A DNA stretch of 33,982 nt from a virus. The notes beneath the pieces are model-generated. The model saw only the letters and a list, made by a program, of their open reading frames with translations. It had not been told where the DNA came from and did no database searches. Made by a program: the position numbers and the translations under genes. The stretch is from IMG/VR virus record IMGVR_UViG_3300034272_001932, positions 1-33,982 of that record. One strand, written 5' to 3'. Shown here in pieces: positions 13,966 through 23,367 of the stretch. Position 1 is the stretch's first letter. Every line of letters starts with the position of its first letter.

Positions 13966-16900
13966 TTATGCCTGAGCTTCTGTCCATGTTACACGAGCTG
14001 AAATATTTGCAGCTGCTGTACCAATGTTAGTTGCCACAATTGTAAGAACATCTGGCCCGTTAGGGAAAGATGGGTTTGTCTGAGATCCATTTCCATTAAG
14101 AATTGAGTTACCTAGATCACGAATCTTTTGTGCGTTAAAGTTTGTTACAGAGAATGTTCCACCTGTTGGAGCTTCTGTATAGAAAGCAAATACACGGTCA
14201 CCACCACCAATTGTGTTTGTAGGAGATGTTACTGTTGCTCCCTGTGTACCAGTATTATCGTGGAAGATAACTTGTGCCAGAGAACCAGCACCAACACGAA
14301 CTGTTTCCCATGCTGTAGGTAGTGTAGGTCCGTTCATAGACGCTGGATTTAAAATTCCTTCAATAAGGAACTGTCCAGAAGCCAAAACTCCAATAGAGTC
14401 AAGCTTCAACTGCATTCTATTTGCTAATTCACGTGTACCAAAATTTCTTGCAATACCATTATCTACCGATGGTGCAATTCTTAGCGAAATTAATGGACGT
14501 GGAATTGGTGTTGATCCAAGTGACTGTTGAACAGTACCGTTTGGAATAACAGATGTTTGTGGTTCATCTGGACCAGTATTTGAATAAGTTAATGTGTTTC
14601 CAGATGCTGCAGTTAGTGTAAATACTCCATTGTATGAAGTAGATACTGTTGCAGTTCCAGAAGCAGAGGCAAATGAGACGTTTGGCTGTCCAACTCTGCT
14701 ATACGTAATAGTATTGTTGTTTGGAACTGATGCTACTGTATAGGTTCCATTAAATCTTGAATCCAAACCAGTAATTGTTACTTGATTTCCGACAACTGCG
14801 TCGTGGTCGGACGCCATAAATACTGTAGCGACTCCAGATGTTATTTGTCTACCAGTAATTGTAGAAAGCTGTAGAATACCTGAAATTGTTGCTGAAGATC
14901 CAACCTGCAGACCATGGTTTGTAGATGTGGTCAGAGTAACAATATTTGCCGCTCTTGAACGGTTTGTTACTGTTGCAGAAACTGTACCAGATCCACCAAC
15001 CTGAAGATATCTCTGCATACCAGCAGTGAAGAGGTAGAATGAGTCATCATTAAATCCTCCGTCCATGATTACAGATGAACCCCAGTGGCTCATAACTGGT
15101 GCACAGTTTTGAGAAATAGTTTGAACTGAAACTTGTGCATTTCCAGATCCGCCAGGTATTGAAAGATCTGGAATAAAGTTTACAAGGCTTGATGTTCCTG
15201 TAAGAACGTATGACTGTCCGCCATAAACTAATGTTTGTGGGGCTCTTCTAATTACTGTAATTGGATATGCACGTAATGTAGAGTTATATGCACCAATCTG
15301 TGTATACTCGCAAATTTCAAAATTTGTATTGTCTGAAATTCTTAAGTGTCCTGCTGCTGGCCAACGATCAACATTTTCTACATACAGCAATGTTTGCTGA
15401 GGGAATAGTGTTGAACCACTTACTCCGTCGCCACCTGCAATAAGTCTTGTTGATTCTAGAGGCTCATTAATTGTTTCATATCTCGCTGGAAGGTTACCAG
15501 AACGCATATATGCGGCTGTATTAATATTGTTATTTGAAATCTTATGACCCCAAGCAATATCTCCTTCTGTTGTTCTAAGACCAAATCTAATGTATCCAGC
15601 TCCATACCAAGAATAATCGATATATGTCATCTGCATCTTAGATAGGTCAATCTTGAATCCTGAAGGTCCAGTTCCATCAAATCTGTCTATATTCCATTGA
15701 TCTAGAGGAATTTTTTGAACCTGTGTAATCATATATCTTGCTGATGTGTTTGAAGATCCACGGTATGCTGGAGAAACATACATCTGTGTATCCGAATCAA
15801 TTCCAATAACACGATATGATTGTCCACGAATAACTATATACTGACCTACTACAAGCTGCTTACGGAATCTTGTTCCCTGCCCTATAATTAGATTAGAGTA
15901 TTGTGTACAGGTTAGCTTTCCAAAGAGCTCTTTGTTTGAGAATCTCTTTACTGCATAAAGCTTTGTTCCGTCGTATTCGAAGTAGAATCCATTTTGATCA
16001 TCGTATAGTCCTGCACGTGTAGCTGAGCCCTTCCAACGATATGCTGTAAGGAATGCATTAACTCCACCTGGATATTGATCTAGTCCAGACAGAGTTTGAG
16101 TAAATACTGTTTGAAGTCTAAGCTGTGTGTTATTTATAACTTCATAAACAACATGTACTCCGTTATATGGATTGTATCCAATTGTGTCAATTCCTTCTAA
16201 AAGAACTTCCGCTCCTGGCTGAAGATTATGATCTTGAAGCGTTGTAATGTTAATATAGTTTGATCCAGCTGCTGTAGATGTAGCATAGATATCAGTAATA
16301 TCAAATGTAGGAGTAAACTTTGTACCAGTAGAGAATTGAATTGACTTACCTGACTGATAGCGGAAGTAACGACGAGTTTGACGAATTGTTTGTGTTCCAC
16401 AAACATTGTTTGCTGTTGAAAGGATAACACCTCCGTCAAAAGGTCTGTGGTCCACATAGCCTTCTGGTCTTACGTAAAATCCTAACTGGTCAGTATTAAT
16501 TGGGTTTAATACTAAGTTTGGGGTTTTAAATTGTAATGTGGTTGCTGTTGGAACTTTTGTTACTAGATAGTTTCCGTCAATTGAAGTTGCAGAAGATCCA
16601 GCAAACAATACTGTAACTCCCGCATACAGGCCGTGTGGTCTCTGTGTTTGAATTGTAATTGTTGATCCTCCAGAAGCTACTGAGGCTTCATCGGATACCG
16701 CAGCAAATGCGTTAAACTGTCCTGGAATTCCTCCTGGAATATGTGCATTGTCAAAAATTCCACCACCGTAAATAGTTGTTAGTGTTCCGTCAAGTAGCTC
16801 CCCTACTGGAATAATTCCTTTGGCAACATAGGTAAATACGTTAGCATTTGTAACTTGAATAACAGAAGTTCCGTCAGCAAGTGCGTTTAGCGTTTCTTGA

Positions 16901-17463
16901 ACAGATACAATATCTCCGCTGTTAAGTCCATGTGGTGCTAGAGAATTTGTTGTAACAGTAATTGTTGATCTTGGTGAAGCACCATTAGATGTTACTGACA
17001 ATAGGTCAAATGAGTTTCCGCCAGTTCCTCTTGAGAAGAATGATGGGTAATTGTTTTGAAGTGTAAGGGTTTCCCACTTAGAGTTCTGAACTGAGTATTC
17101 AAAGTCTGTATCGATAAGTGATTGTGGTGTAGAAACACGCATTTTTCCAACAGCATCAATCATTGTCTCGTGAGGAAGGAATCTCTCTACTGCATCGTCA
17201 TATATAATTGATAGGTCATCTGTTGATGCCATGTCTGCAGTATTATACTCAAGAACTACTGTTGTGTCTGGTGATGTTGGGTGGTCGCTGATGGAGTAGC
17301 TTAGTGCACCAAGATTTTGATCTGAAAAGTTATAAATAACCTTATTGCGTGTCACGTTGGTTATCAGCATGAGTCTTTCACGCTGAATTGGTTCTGGAAT
17401 TACAATTGTTCCTGTTACTGGATTAAAAGTATAATCTCTATTTACTAACGTTCTTCTAGCCAT
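13966..17463 (-). CDS. Large modular baseplate/tail structural protein
   Basis: 1165 aa. After an N-terminal attachment part (RERLMLITNVTRNKVIYNF) there are at least five copies of a beta module of about 60 residues recognisable as '..HGL..G..V...G...NG.Y.V..V....T..', for example APHGLNSGDIVSVQE, RPHGLYAGVTVLFAG, DHNLQPGAEVLLEG and TNHGLQVGSSATISG. The middle (about 480-760) contains a non-repetitive Trp/Tyr-rich region (YIDYSWYGAGYIRFGLR), and the C-terminus an FNAQKIRDLGNSILNGNGS segment. No enzymatic motif. It is one of the two largest genes in the tail block and probably forms a baseplate arm or long fibre. Similar modular proteins are known from aquatic phages but have no assigned role. 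Confidence 0.6.
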   Translation of the reverse strand: MARRTLVNRDYTFNPVTGTIVIPEPIQRERLMLITNVTRNKVIYNFSDQNLGALSYSISDHPTSPDTTVVLEYNTADMASTDDLSIIYDDAVERFLPHETMIDAVGKMRVSTPQSLIDTDFEYSVQNSKWETLTLQNNYPSFFSRGTGGNSFDLLSVTSNGASPRSTITVTTNSLAPHGLNSGDIVSVQETLNALADGTSVIQVTNANVFTYVAKGIIPVGELLDGTLTTIYGGGIFDNAHIPGGIPGQFNAFAAVSDEASVASGGSTITIQTQRPHGLYAGVTVLFAGSSATSIDGNYLVTKVPTATTLQFKTPNLVLNPINTDQLGFYVRPEGYVDHRPFDGGVILSTANNVCGTQTIRQTRRYFRYQSGKSIQFSTGTKFTPTFDITDIYATSTAAGSNYINITTLQDHNLQPGAEVLLEGIDTIGYNPYNGVHVVYEVINNTQLRLQTVFTQTLSGLDQYPGGVNAFLTAYRWKGSATRAGLYDDQNGFYFEYDGTKLYAVKRFSNKELFGKLTCTQYSNLIIGQGTRFRKQLVVGQYIVIRGQSYRVIGIDSDTQMYVSPAYRGSSNTSARYMITQVQKIPLDQWNIDRFDGTGPSGFKIDLSKMQMTYIDYSWYGAGYIRFGLRTTEGDIAWGHKISNNNINTAAYMRSGNLPARYETINEPLESTRLIAGGDGVSGSTLFPQQTLLYVENVDRWPAAGHLRISDNTNFEICEYTQIGAYNSTLRAYPITVIRRAPQTLVYGGQSYVLTGTSSLVNFIPDLSIPGGSGNAQVSVQTISQNCAPVMSHWGSSVIMDGGFNDDSFYLFTAGMQRYLQVGGSGTVSATVTNRSRAANIVTLTTSTNHGLQVGSSATISGILQLSTITGRQITSGVATVFMASDHDAVVGNQVTITGLDSRFNGTYTVASVPNNNTITYSRVGQPNVSFASASGTATVSTSYNGVFTLTAASGNTLTYSNTGPDEPQTSVIPNGTVQQSLGSTPIPRPLISLRIAPSVDNGIARNFGTRELANRMQLKLDSIGVLASGQFLIEGILNPASMNGPTLPTAWETVRVGAGSLAQVIFHDNTGTQGATVTSPTNTIGGGDRVFAFYTEAPTGGTFSVTNFNAQKIRDLGNSILNGNGSQTNPSFPNGPDVLTIVATNIGTAAANISARVTWTEAQA

Positions 17464-17477
17464 TCATTTTCTCCATC

Positions 17478-18041
17478 TTATAGAATAAAGCTTGTTGCTG
17501 ATATTGTTCCAGTAACAGTTGAAAGATTTGCAAGGGTGTTATACTTTGGAAAGTATATACCTAAGTTTAGCAGAATATCTAATTCATATGCAGATACTCT
17601 TCTTTCAATGTCCGCCACAACTATTTCACCCGTTGGGCCTGTAGGTCCCGCTGGTCCCGTAGGGCCTGCTGGCCCAATAATATTATCCGCTAATGTCCAT
17701 GCTGGTGTTGGCAAAGAACTGAAGGTAAATAGGTCGCCAGTTGTTGTATTTAAAAATTGATCTCCAGTAAAGTATCCTGATGTTGATACTGGATTTAATG
17801 ACCCAGTAAAATACTTAGATCCTCTTTCACCTGTTGGACCAATTGGCCCTTGAATTCCTTGTGCACCTGCTGGACCAGCCACACCTTGTGGACCTGCTGG
17901 ACCCGCTGGACCTGCAGAACCTGCTGGACCTGCTGGGCCTTGTGAACCAGCTGGACCTTGTGGACCCGCTGGACCTGTTGGTCCAGGACGTGAACCAGCA
18001 ACGGTAACCCATTGCGTCCCATCATAGCGTTTTAATGACAT
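17478..18041 (-). CDS. Collagen-like (Gly-X-Y) tail protein
   Basis: 187 aa. After an 18-residue N-terminus, residues 20-74 are eighteen uninterrupted Gly-X-Y triplets, mostly Gly-Pro-Ala, Gly-Pro-Gln and Gly-Pro-Thr. A second short block (about 123-138, [16 protein letters not shown]) follows a beta-rich insert, and a helical C-terminus ([16 protein letters not shown]) could act as trimerisation domain. A collagen triple helix needs trimers, as in phage fibres. Proline is almost always in the X position; only one X-Pro-Gly (residues 18-20) fits the canonical animal collagen hydroxylase site. It is still a natural candidate client of the P4H-like enzymes encoded downstream. Confidence 0.8.
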   Translation of the reverse strand: MSLKRYDGTQWVTVAGSRPGPTGPAGPQGPAGSQGPAGPAGSAGPAGPAGPQGVAGPAGAQGIQGPIGPTGERGSKYFTGSLNPVSTSGYFTGDQFLNTTTGDLFTFSSLPTPAWTLADNIIGPAGPTGPAGPTGPTGEIVVADIERRVSAYELDILLNLGIYFPKYNTLANLSTVTGTISATSFIL

Positions 18042-18076
18042 TAGCTCACACTCCTTATAGAATTATACCAAATTCT

Positions 18077-19669
18077 TTATAATAATCCCATATAACCAAA
18101 GACCTCTAATTGATCTTTTGCATCATTTGGATAAAGTTTTTCCCAAGATGAGGTTAGGGTTACTGTTCCTGTGACAGTTATTGAACCACTCATAGACTCA
18201 TGACCCTGACATACGTAATATAGGTTATCTGGGGCATTATATGGAACATTAAATATAATGGAACCACTGTCTGCTCCATTATTTACTATTCCATAATACC
18301 AATCAAAATTAACTCCAGCCGTAGGCTGAGTTTTAATCCAGAATGGATGTCCTGGAGAATTTATGTTAAATATGTACTTTTTTCCTCTTTGAAGAATTAA
18401 AGGAGGATTTGAATTTCCATTAATTATATAGTTTGTTACACCATTATTTGAAACTGGATATGTTGCCGCAAGCGCATATTCTGGTATGTCTACTCTTGAA
18501 ACATATAGTGATTTATTTTGCTCTACGTACGCTATCATTCCGCCGTGAGTAGAAGCTTGTGGAAGATCTGCAATTGTATTAAACACAGATCTATTTCCTT
18601 CGTAAACATTTGCCACAGTAAATGTTTCTAGTCCTTCTTCTGTAGATGTATCTATCCACAATTCTGATTCTGAAGGAAGAGGTGCGGTTTCTCTTACTGT
18701 AACAAGCTGTCCTGCTAAATCATCTATATCTACCCAAAAATCTCCCTCTATTGGAGTTTGTGATGGAGGCTCTTCATCGGAATATATTAATGGCAACTCT
18801 GGTTCATCTGTATCAACCCAAAGAGTTCCAGATCCATACGTATCTGGAGCTTCTGGTCCAACGTGAATAAATTCTGTATCACCAGCATCATCATCAATGT
18901 CAATCCACAGATCTCCAACGTTTTGTGTTCCTCCAGAAGGTGCTGCTGCTCCAAAGAACATGATTGCTGGTACCTGAGTGGTATCTGTAGATATTAAAGA
19001 AAATGCTGATCCTCCGCCACCGCCGCCAGTCACGGTTGTCCACTGGATACCATTCCAAATTCTTAAAGTATCTAGTGTTGTGTCATAATAAACTTGTCCT
19101 TCTACTGGAGAGCTAGGAGAAGAAGTTAGACCAATTACAACACCCTGATTAAATGTATTCTTTGCAGTCCAAGAATTGGTGGTGGACAACCCAAGGTTTG
19201 GGCTTACAAATTCCCAGGATGAAGAAAGTGCATTCCACACCTTAAGGGCTTTTACATCTCCACGTAATTCGTCTGTGTCAAACCAAAATTCTCCGTCTGA
19301 TGGGGAAACTGGTGCTGTTGCCGACATTATTGCTTTTGAGGGTGGTATTGTTGCTTCAAGTATTAGCTTGTTGTTATCGTCATCGTAAAGAACTTCTATG
19401 TTTGTATGATTTATGTGATTAAGCAGTGGGGCAACAGAATCTTGTATTTGTTCCTGAGTTAAGGTTGCAGATGCTGTAAATATTATTTGATTAGTTTCAT
19501 CATTATAAACAGCACTAACATTAGAGTGATTTGTATGTGTAAATAAAGAAGAAACTGCATCCTGAGATCTTTCAGTAAAGTTATCTATTATTTTCCAGGC
19601 GTTGCCGTTCCACTGATAACCGTTATATATCTGGTTTATAGTTGGATTAGCTGGAAATATAGTTGCCAT
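18077..19669 (-). CDS. Tail fibre protein ending in a cupredoxin-like domain
   Basis: 530 aa. Several short repeats of a fibre-surface module (GEFWFDTDEL, GQVYYDTTLDTLRIWNG, GDLWIDIDDDAGD, GTLWVDTDEPE, GDFWVDIDDLAG) fill the middle. Near residues 400-505 there is a cupredoxin-like domain: SPGHPFWIKT (His441), then YYVCQGHESMSG with Cys487, His490 and Met493. The 46-residue His-Cys spacing and C-x2-H-x2-M-x-G pattern fit type 1 copper sites (amicyanin type). A copper-binding virion domain is inferred; the domain could equally be kept only as a stable fold. A related domain ends the next larger fibre protein. Confidence 0.65.
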   Translation of the reverse strand: MATIFPANPTINQIYNGYQWNGNAWKIIDNFTERSQDAVSSLFTHTNHSNVSAVYNDETNQIIFTASATLTQEQIQDSVAPLLNHINHTNIEVLYDDDNNKLILEATIPPSKAIMSATAPVSPSDGEFWFDTDELRGDVKALKVWNALSSSWEFVSPNLGLSTTNSWTAKNTFNQGVVIGLTSSPSSPVEGQVYYDTTLDTLRIWNGIQWTTVTGGGGGGSAFSLISTDTTQVPAIMFFGAAAPSGGTQNVGDLWIDIDDDAGDTEFIHVGPEAPDTYGSGTLWVDTDEPELPLIYSDEEPPSQTPIEGDFWVDIDDLAGQLVTVRETAPLPSESELWIDTSTEEGLETFTVANVYEGNRSVFNTIADLPQASTHGGMIAYVEQNKSLYVSRVDIPEYALAATYPVSNNGVTNYIINGNSNPPLILQRGKKYIFNINSPGHPFWIKTQPTAGVNFDWYYGIVNNGADSGSIIFNVPYNAPDNLYYVCQGHESMSGSITVTGTVTLTSSWEKLYPNDAKDQLEVFGYMGLL

Positions 19670-19688
19670 TATAAGTACCCTTTACCTA

Positions 19689-22600
19689 TCATATCAGAGT
19701 AATATCCTTTATGTTTATTTGACCGTTCATCATGCTATGCAGTTGACATTGATATTTATAAGTTCCACTTAAAGTTGCTGGTATTTGCCAATAAAGTGTT
19801 CCGCTTGTTTTACCCTGAGCATTAGATCCAGTAGTTACTGTTCCGTCAGTAGCTACGTGAACCAAACCATTATTATAGTTAGCTCCAACAGAATCTTGTA
19901 TAAGGAAAGGATGACCTGGAACATTTAGCTTAAATGCAATAGTTGTTGCAGATATAGCATACAAAGCAGGATTATCTCCAGTATACTGATTTAAGAAATT
20001 ATATGCCATGGCTCCATTATTAGTAACTTCTAATTGAGTTATAGCTGGATATGTAGGTACTATAGTGGGAATTGATAATGTCTGCGGAACCCAAGCTATT
20101 CCGTTCCAATAAAGAACCTGACCTGAAGTTGGGGACATTGTTTCAGTATCAACATCATTTAGGTCATTTATTGTTGAAACTGTTGTTCCAGATATTTCAG
20201 AAGCTTTTGCTAATCTTACCCAGACTGTTCCTGTTGAAACATATATTGACTGATCTGCTGAAACAAAGGCAATTCTTCCTGTATTTGAAGCAGCGGAAGG
20301 TAGAGCCAAAACTGTAGCGTAAAGATCTAGACTGATATTTGTATATTTAAAATCTGTTGTATTTAATTTAGAGTTTATTTGAGTTTGTATTGAACTTGTA
20401 ACCCCATTTAGATGAGCTATCTCTTCTTCAGAAACATTTCCTATATTTGTAGTTTGAGGAAGAACTACTACTCCAGTAAATACTGGATCGTTTATTGGAG
20501 ACTTTTCATCTATTTGATCTTGAATTGCTGAACTAACACCGTTTAAATATGAAAGTTCAGTAGAAGATATATCACCTATTGTTGTTGTTGATGGAAGGAA
20601 TACGTTTCCAGTAAAAGATGGGCTTTCCAGAGGTGCACTTCCAGTTCCGCCTGCTATTGTTGCTGGAACCCAACTTCCTCCATCCCAAGACAAAACTTGT
20701 CCAGCGGAAGGTGAAGTTGTTGCTGTATCTACATCTGAAAGCTCATTAATTGGAAAAGCTGCTCCGCCTGTTGCAATATCTGAAAACTTAGCAACCTTTA
20801 TCCATGCATTATTATGAGAATAGTATGTGTATCCTTCTCCAGAAACATAAACAACCCTTCCAGTATTTGCAGAGGCAACTGGAAGACTGGCTAATGTTGC
20901 ATATGTTTGCACCGCAATATTTGCTGTGTTAAAATTTCCATAAGAAACTTTGTCATCAAGCTGAGTCTGAACAGATCCAGTTACGCCGTCTAAGTGTCCT
21001 AATTCTATTGGAGTTATTTCTCCAATATAGGTTGTTGACGGAAGATTAACTATTCCAGTAAGAGTTGGATTGTTTGCAGATATCTTAGCATTAATTTGAT
21101 TTTGTATATTAGAGGTTACTCCATCCAATTGAGATATTTCTGTTGAAGAAACATTTCCTATAGATGTTGTGCTTGGCAAAGAAACTGTGCCTGTAAATGT
21201 GGGAGAGTCTTTTGGTGCAGTATTTGGAATATTTGATATTATTGATAAGTTTGTTCCGTTATATAAAGTTGTAGCTGGCAGATTTACTGTTCCAGTAAAA
21301 GTAGGGCTTGCTATAGGAGCCTTTGAATTAATCTGTGATTGAATATTTGAAGTAACTCCATTTAAATACTGAACTGTTGATGGAAGTTCTGCTGCGTCCG
21401 CTCCTAAACCACCTGAAACCTCAACCCAATATGAGCCATCGTATACGTACATCACACCAGACTGATTATCATACCATTGATCACCCTCTGCAACATTTGA
21501 TGGTGGTGTATTTGAAACTCTTACTGGCTCTTCTACGTTTAAAGTTATTTTATTTTCAGAATCATTCCATGTTACTTGTACTCCATCGTGACTAGAATGA
21601 TTTAGTAGAGGAGCTACATAAGTATCTATATTGGTAAACTTTCCATCAGTATATCCATTGGAAGCTGCAATCGCATCATCTTTTGCAGATGAAGAATAAT
21701 TAAATGCTGTTGAGTTTATTTGAGTTAGTGTGTTTCCGCCAACCATTTCAGCATTAAGGCCTTCAATCAAATAATCTTGTGCATTTGGACCAAGCACAAA
21801 AGCTGGTCCTACTGAAGATGGGTTAAATGTGTGTGCAGCAACTATTGTTCTTGGGTTAGATATATGAATATACTGAGTGTGATCATCATCAAGTAGTCCT
21901 ACTAACTCTCCGTGCTCTGGGACTGCGGTGGACCCACCACCAGAAGTTGTTCCAGAAGAAGATCTTATGTCTAAGATATCTTGTATTACGGATTGAGCGG
22001 CATTTGTGTAACTGCCTTTATGTTCTAATATTACTCTATATAGTGGATAAAATTCTGATCCTGGAATTCCAAGCAACTCTAGGGAGTTATATGTGTTATT
22101 AGCCTTTGCAGCTGTTATAGAGTTATCTTCTCTTTGACCCATTATTGAAATTATTGGGTGTATAATATTATTTGTTGCAACAACCCAAATTGCGTAGTAT
22201 TTGTTGTTTCCAACAGGTTGAGATATCCAGCTTGAACCAGAGTATACATTTATTTGTGGTACACCAGCAACATCAACATTTATAGGAATTGGGCTTGTAG
22301 CTTTTTTGCTCCACCCTGTTGCACCAGCTCTATAAATAACTGGAAGATTTGCTATAGGTTCTAATATCTGCTCTCCCTCTGAATCTGGAGAAGCCGAATG
22401 AATTATTTCAAAGTCGCTGTCTTCGTCATAAATAGTTCCACCAGTTAAAGAGAACTGGTAATCAGAATTAGATGTTCCATCGGCACCAATATTGTAGTTG
22501 CCAACATTAAATCCGCCAGTAGACTGTGTTCCAAAAGTTCTGTGGAGGTAGTACTGTGTGGCCCAGTCCATTGCAATTCCATGTCTTTCTTCTCCAACAT

Positions 22601-23357
22601 GAAGGACTGATCTATCTTCTCCAATAACTACTACAGCTACTGGACAATCTTCTTTAAAGTTAAACGGTGTTGTTTTTCTAGCAAGCTCGCCGTCGGCACC
22701 ATAGTAAATATAATATATTCCTGGGATCAAACCATTTATGTCATCTGGTATATTCATTGCATCTGGCAAGAACCTTGTAAACTTCTTGCCCTGAACATAA
22801 TAGATATACTGATTTAAGAAATACTCAGCCCACTGCTGTCCATGAGCGGTTCCCCAATATGCTGTTCCAGGAGGATATCCTGGGTTTACTGGTAAAATTC
22901 TTACATAATACTGACCATTGTATGTTACAACATCATCAACATTATAGTCTGCACCATTATCATATGCACCCTTAAACGTATAAGGAGAAGCTCCATATGG
23001 AGAATATAGTGAAGAATTACCAGTTATTTCTAATCTAACTGATTTTGCTGGACCATCCCAAATTAAAGCAGCATCTGCTCTATTTTCAAATCCGCCTGGC
23101 TCTAGTGAATATTTAGTAAGATCTAAATCTAAGTTTAATGTATTGGCAACAGAATCATAATTTATATTGATTCCTTCGTGTGCACCACCAAGGAACATTT
23201 CTTTCATATAATCTACGCTGAGTGGTCTCCACTCAGTTCCAGTATATGAATGTACTGTTTTGTCTAATGTATTATAGTAAAGTTCGCCAACATTTGCACC
23301 AGTCGGTGCTGTATTTAATGAGGGGAGAGATACTGTAGATAGAAGTCTCTTAGCCAT
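19689..23357 (-). CDS. Long tail fibre with stalk repeats and terminal cupredoxin-like domain
   Basis: 1222 aa. N-terminal 20-75 is the LNTAPTGANVGELYYNT surface module; the middle carries a GLLDDDHTQY motif typical of phage fibres and, from about 640 to 1060, at least five stalk repeats of the form 'PTFTG.V.LPSTT.IG..S..EI..L.GVTS.IQ.QI..K'. The final 90 residues form a cupredoxin-like domain with VPGHPFLIQ (His1149) and YQCQLHSMMNG (Cys1204, His1207, Met1210), the same C-x2-H-x2-M pattern as in the 530-aa protein. Most likely a trimeric long fibre, with the copper-type domain at its distal end. Largest gene of the block. Confidence 0.68.
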   Translation of the reverse strand: MAKRLLSTVSLPSLNTAPTGANVGELYYNTLDKTVHSYTGTEWRPLSVDYMKEMFLGGAHEGININYDSVANTLNLDLDLTKYSLEPGGFENRADAALIWDGPAKSVRLEITGNSSLYSPYGASPYTFKGAYDNGADYNVDDVVTYNGQYYVRILPVNPGYPPGTAYWGTAHGQQWAEYFLNQYIYYVQGKKFTRFLPDAMNIPDDINGLIPGIYYIYYGADGELARKTTPFNFKEDCPVAVVVIGEDRSVLHVGEERHGIAMDWATQYYLHRTFGTQSTGGFNVGNYNIGADGTSNSDYQFSLTGGTIYDEDSDFEIIHSASPDSEGEQILEPIANLPVIYRAGATGWSKKATSPIPINVDVAGVPQINVYSGSSWISQPVGNNKYYAIWVVATNNIIHPIISIMGQREDNSITAAKANNTYNSLELLGIPGSEFYPLYRVILEHKGSYTNAAQSVIQDILDIRSSSGTTSGGGSTAVPEHGELVGLLDDDHTQYIHISNPRTIVAAHTFNPSSVGPAFVLGPNAQDYLIEGLNAEMVGGNTLTQINSTAFNYSSSAKDDAIAASNGYTDGKFTNIDTYVAPLLNHSSHDGVQVTWNDSENKITLNVEEPVRVSNTPPSNVAEGDQWYDNQSGVMYVYDGSYWVEVSGGLGADAAELPSTVQYLNGVTSNIQSQINSKAPIASPTFTGTVNLPATTLYNGTNLSIISNIPNTAPKDSPTFTGTVSLPSTTSIGNVSSTEISQLDGVTSNIQNQINAKISANNPTLTGIVNLPSTTYIGEITPIELGHLDGVTGSVQTQLDDKVSYGNFNTANIAVQTYATLASLPVASANTGRVVYVSGEGYTYYSHNNAWIKVAKFSDIATGGAAFPINELSDVDTATTSPSAGQVLSWDGGSWVPATIAGGTGSAPLESPSFTGNVFLPSTTTIGDISSTELSYLNGVSSAIQDQIDEKSPINDPVFTGVVVLPQTTNIGNVSEEEIAHLNGVTSSIQTQINSKLNTTDFKYTNISLDLYATVLALPSAASNTGRIAFVSADQSIYVSTGTVWVRLAKASEISGTTVSTINDLNDVDTETMSPTSGQVLYWNGIAWVPQTLSIPTIVPTYPAITQLEVTNNGAMAYNFLNQYTGDNPALYAISATTIAFKLNVPGHPFLIQDSVGANYNNGLVHVATDGTVTTGSNAQGKTSGTLYWQIPATLSGTYKYQCQLHSMMNGQINIKDITLI

Positions 23358-23367
23358 CTATTATCTC

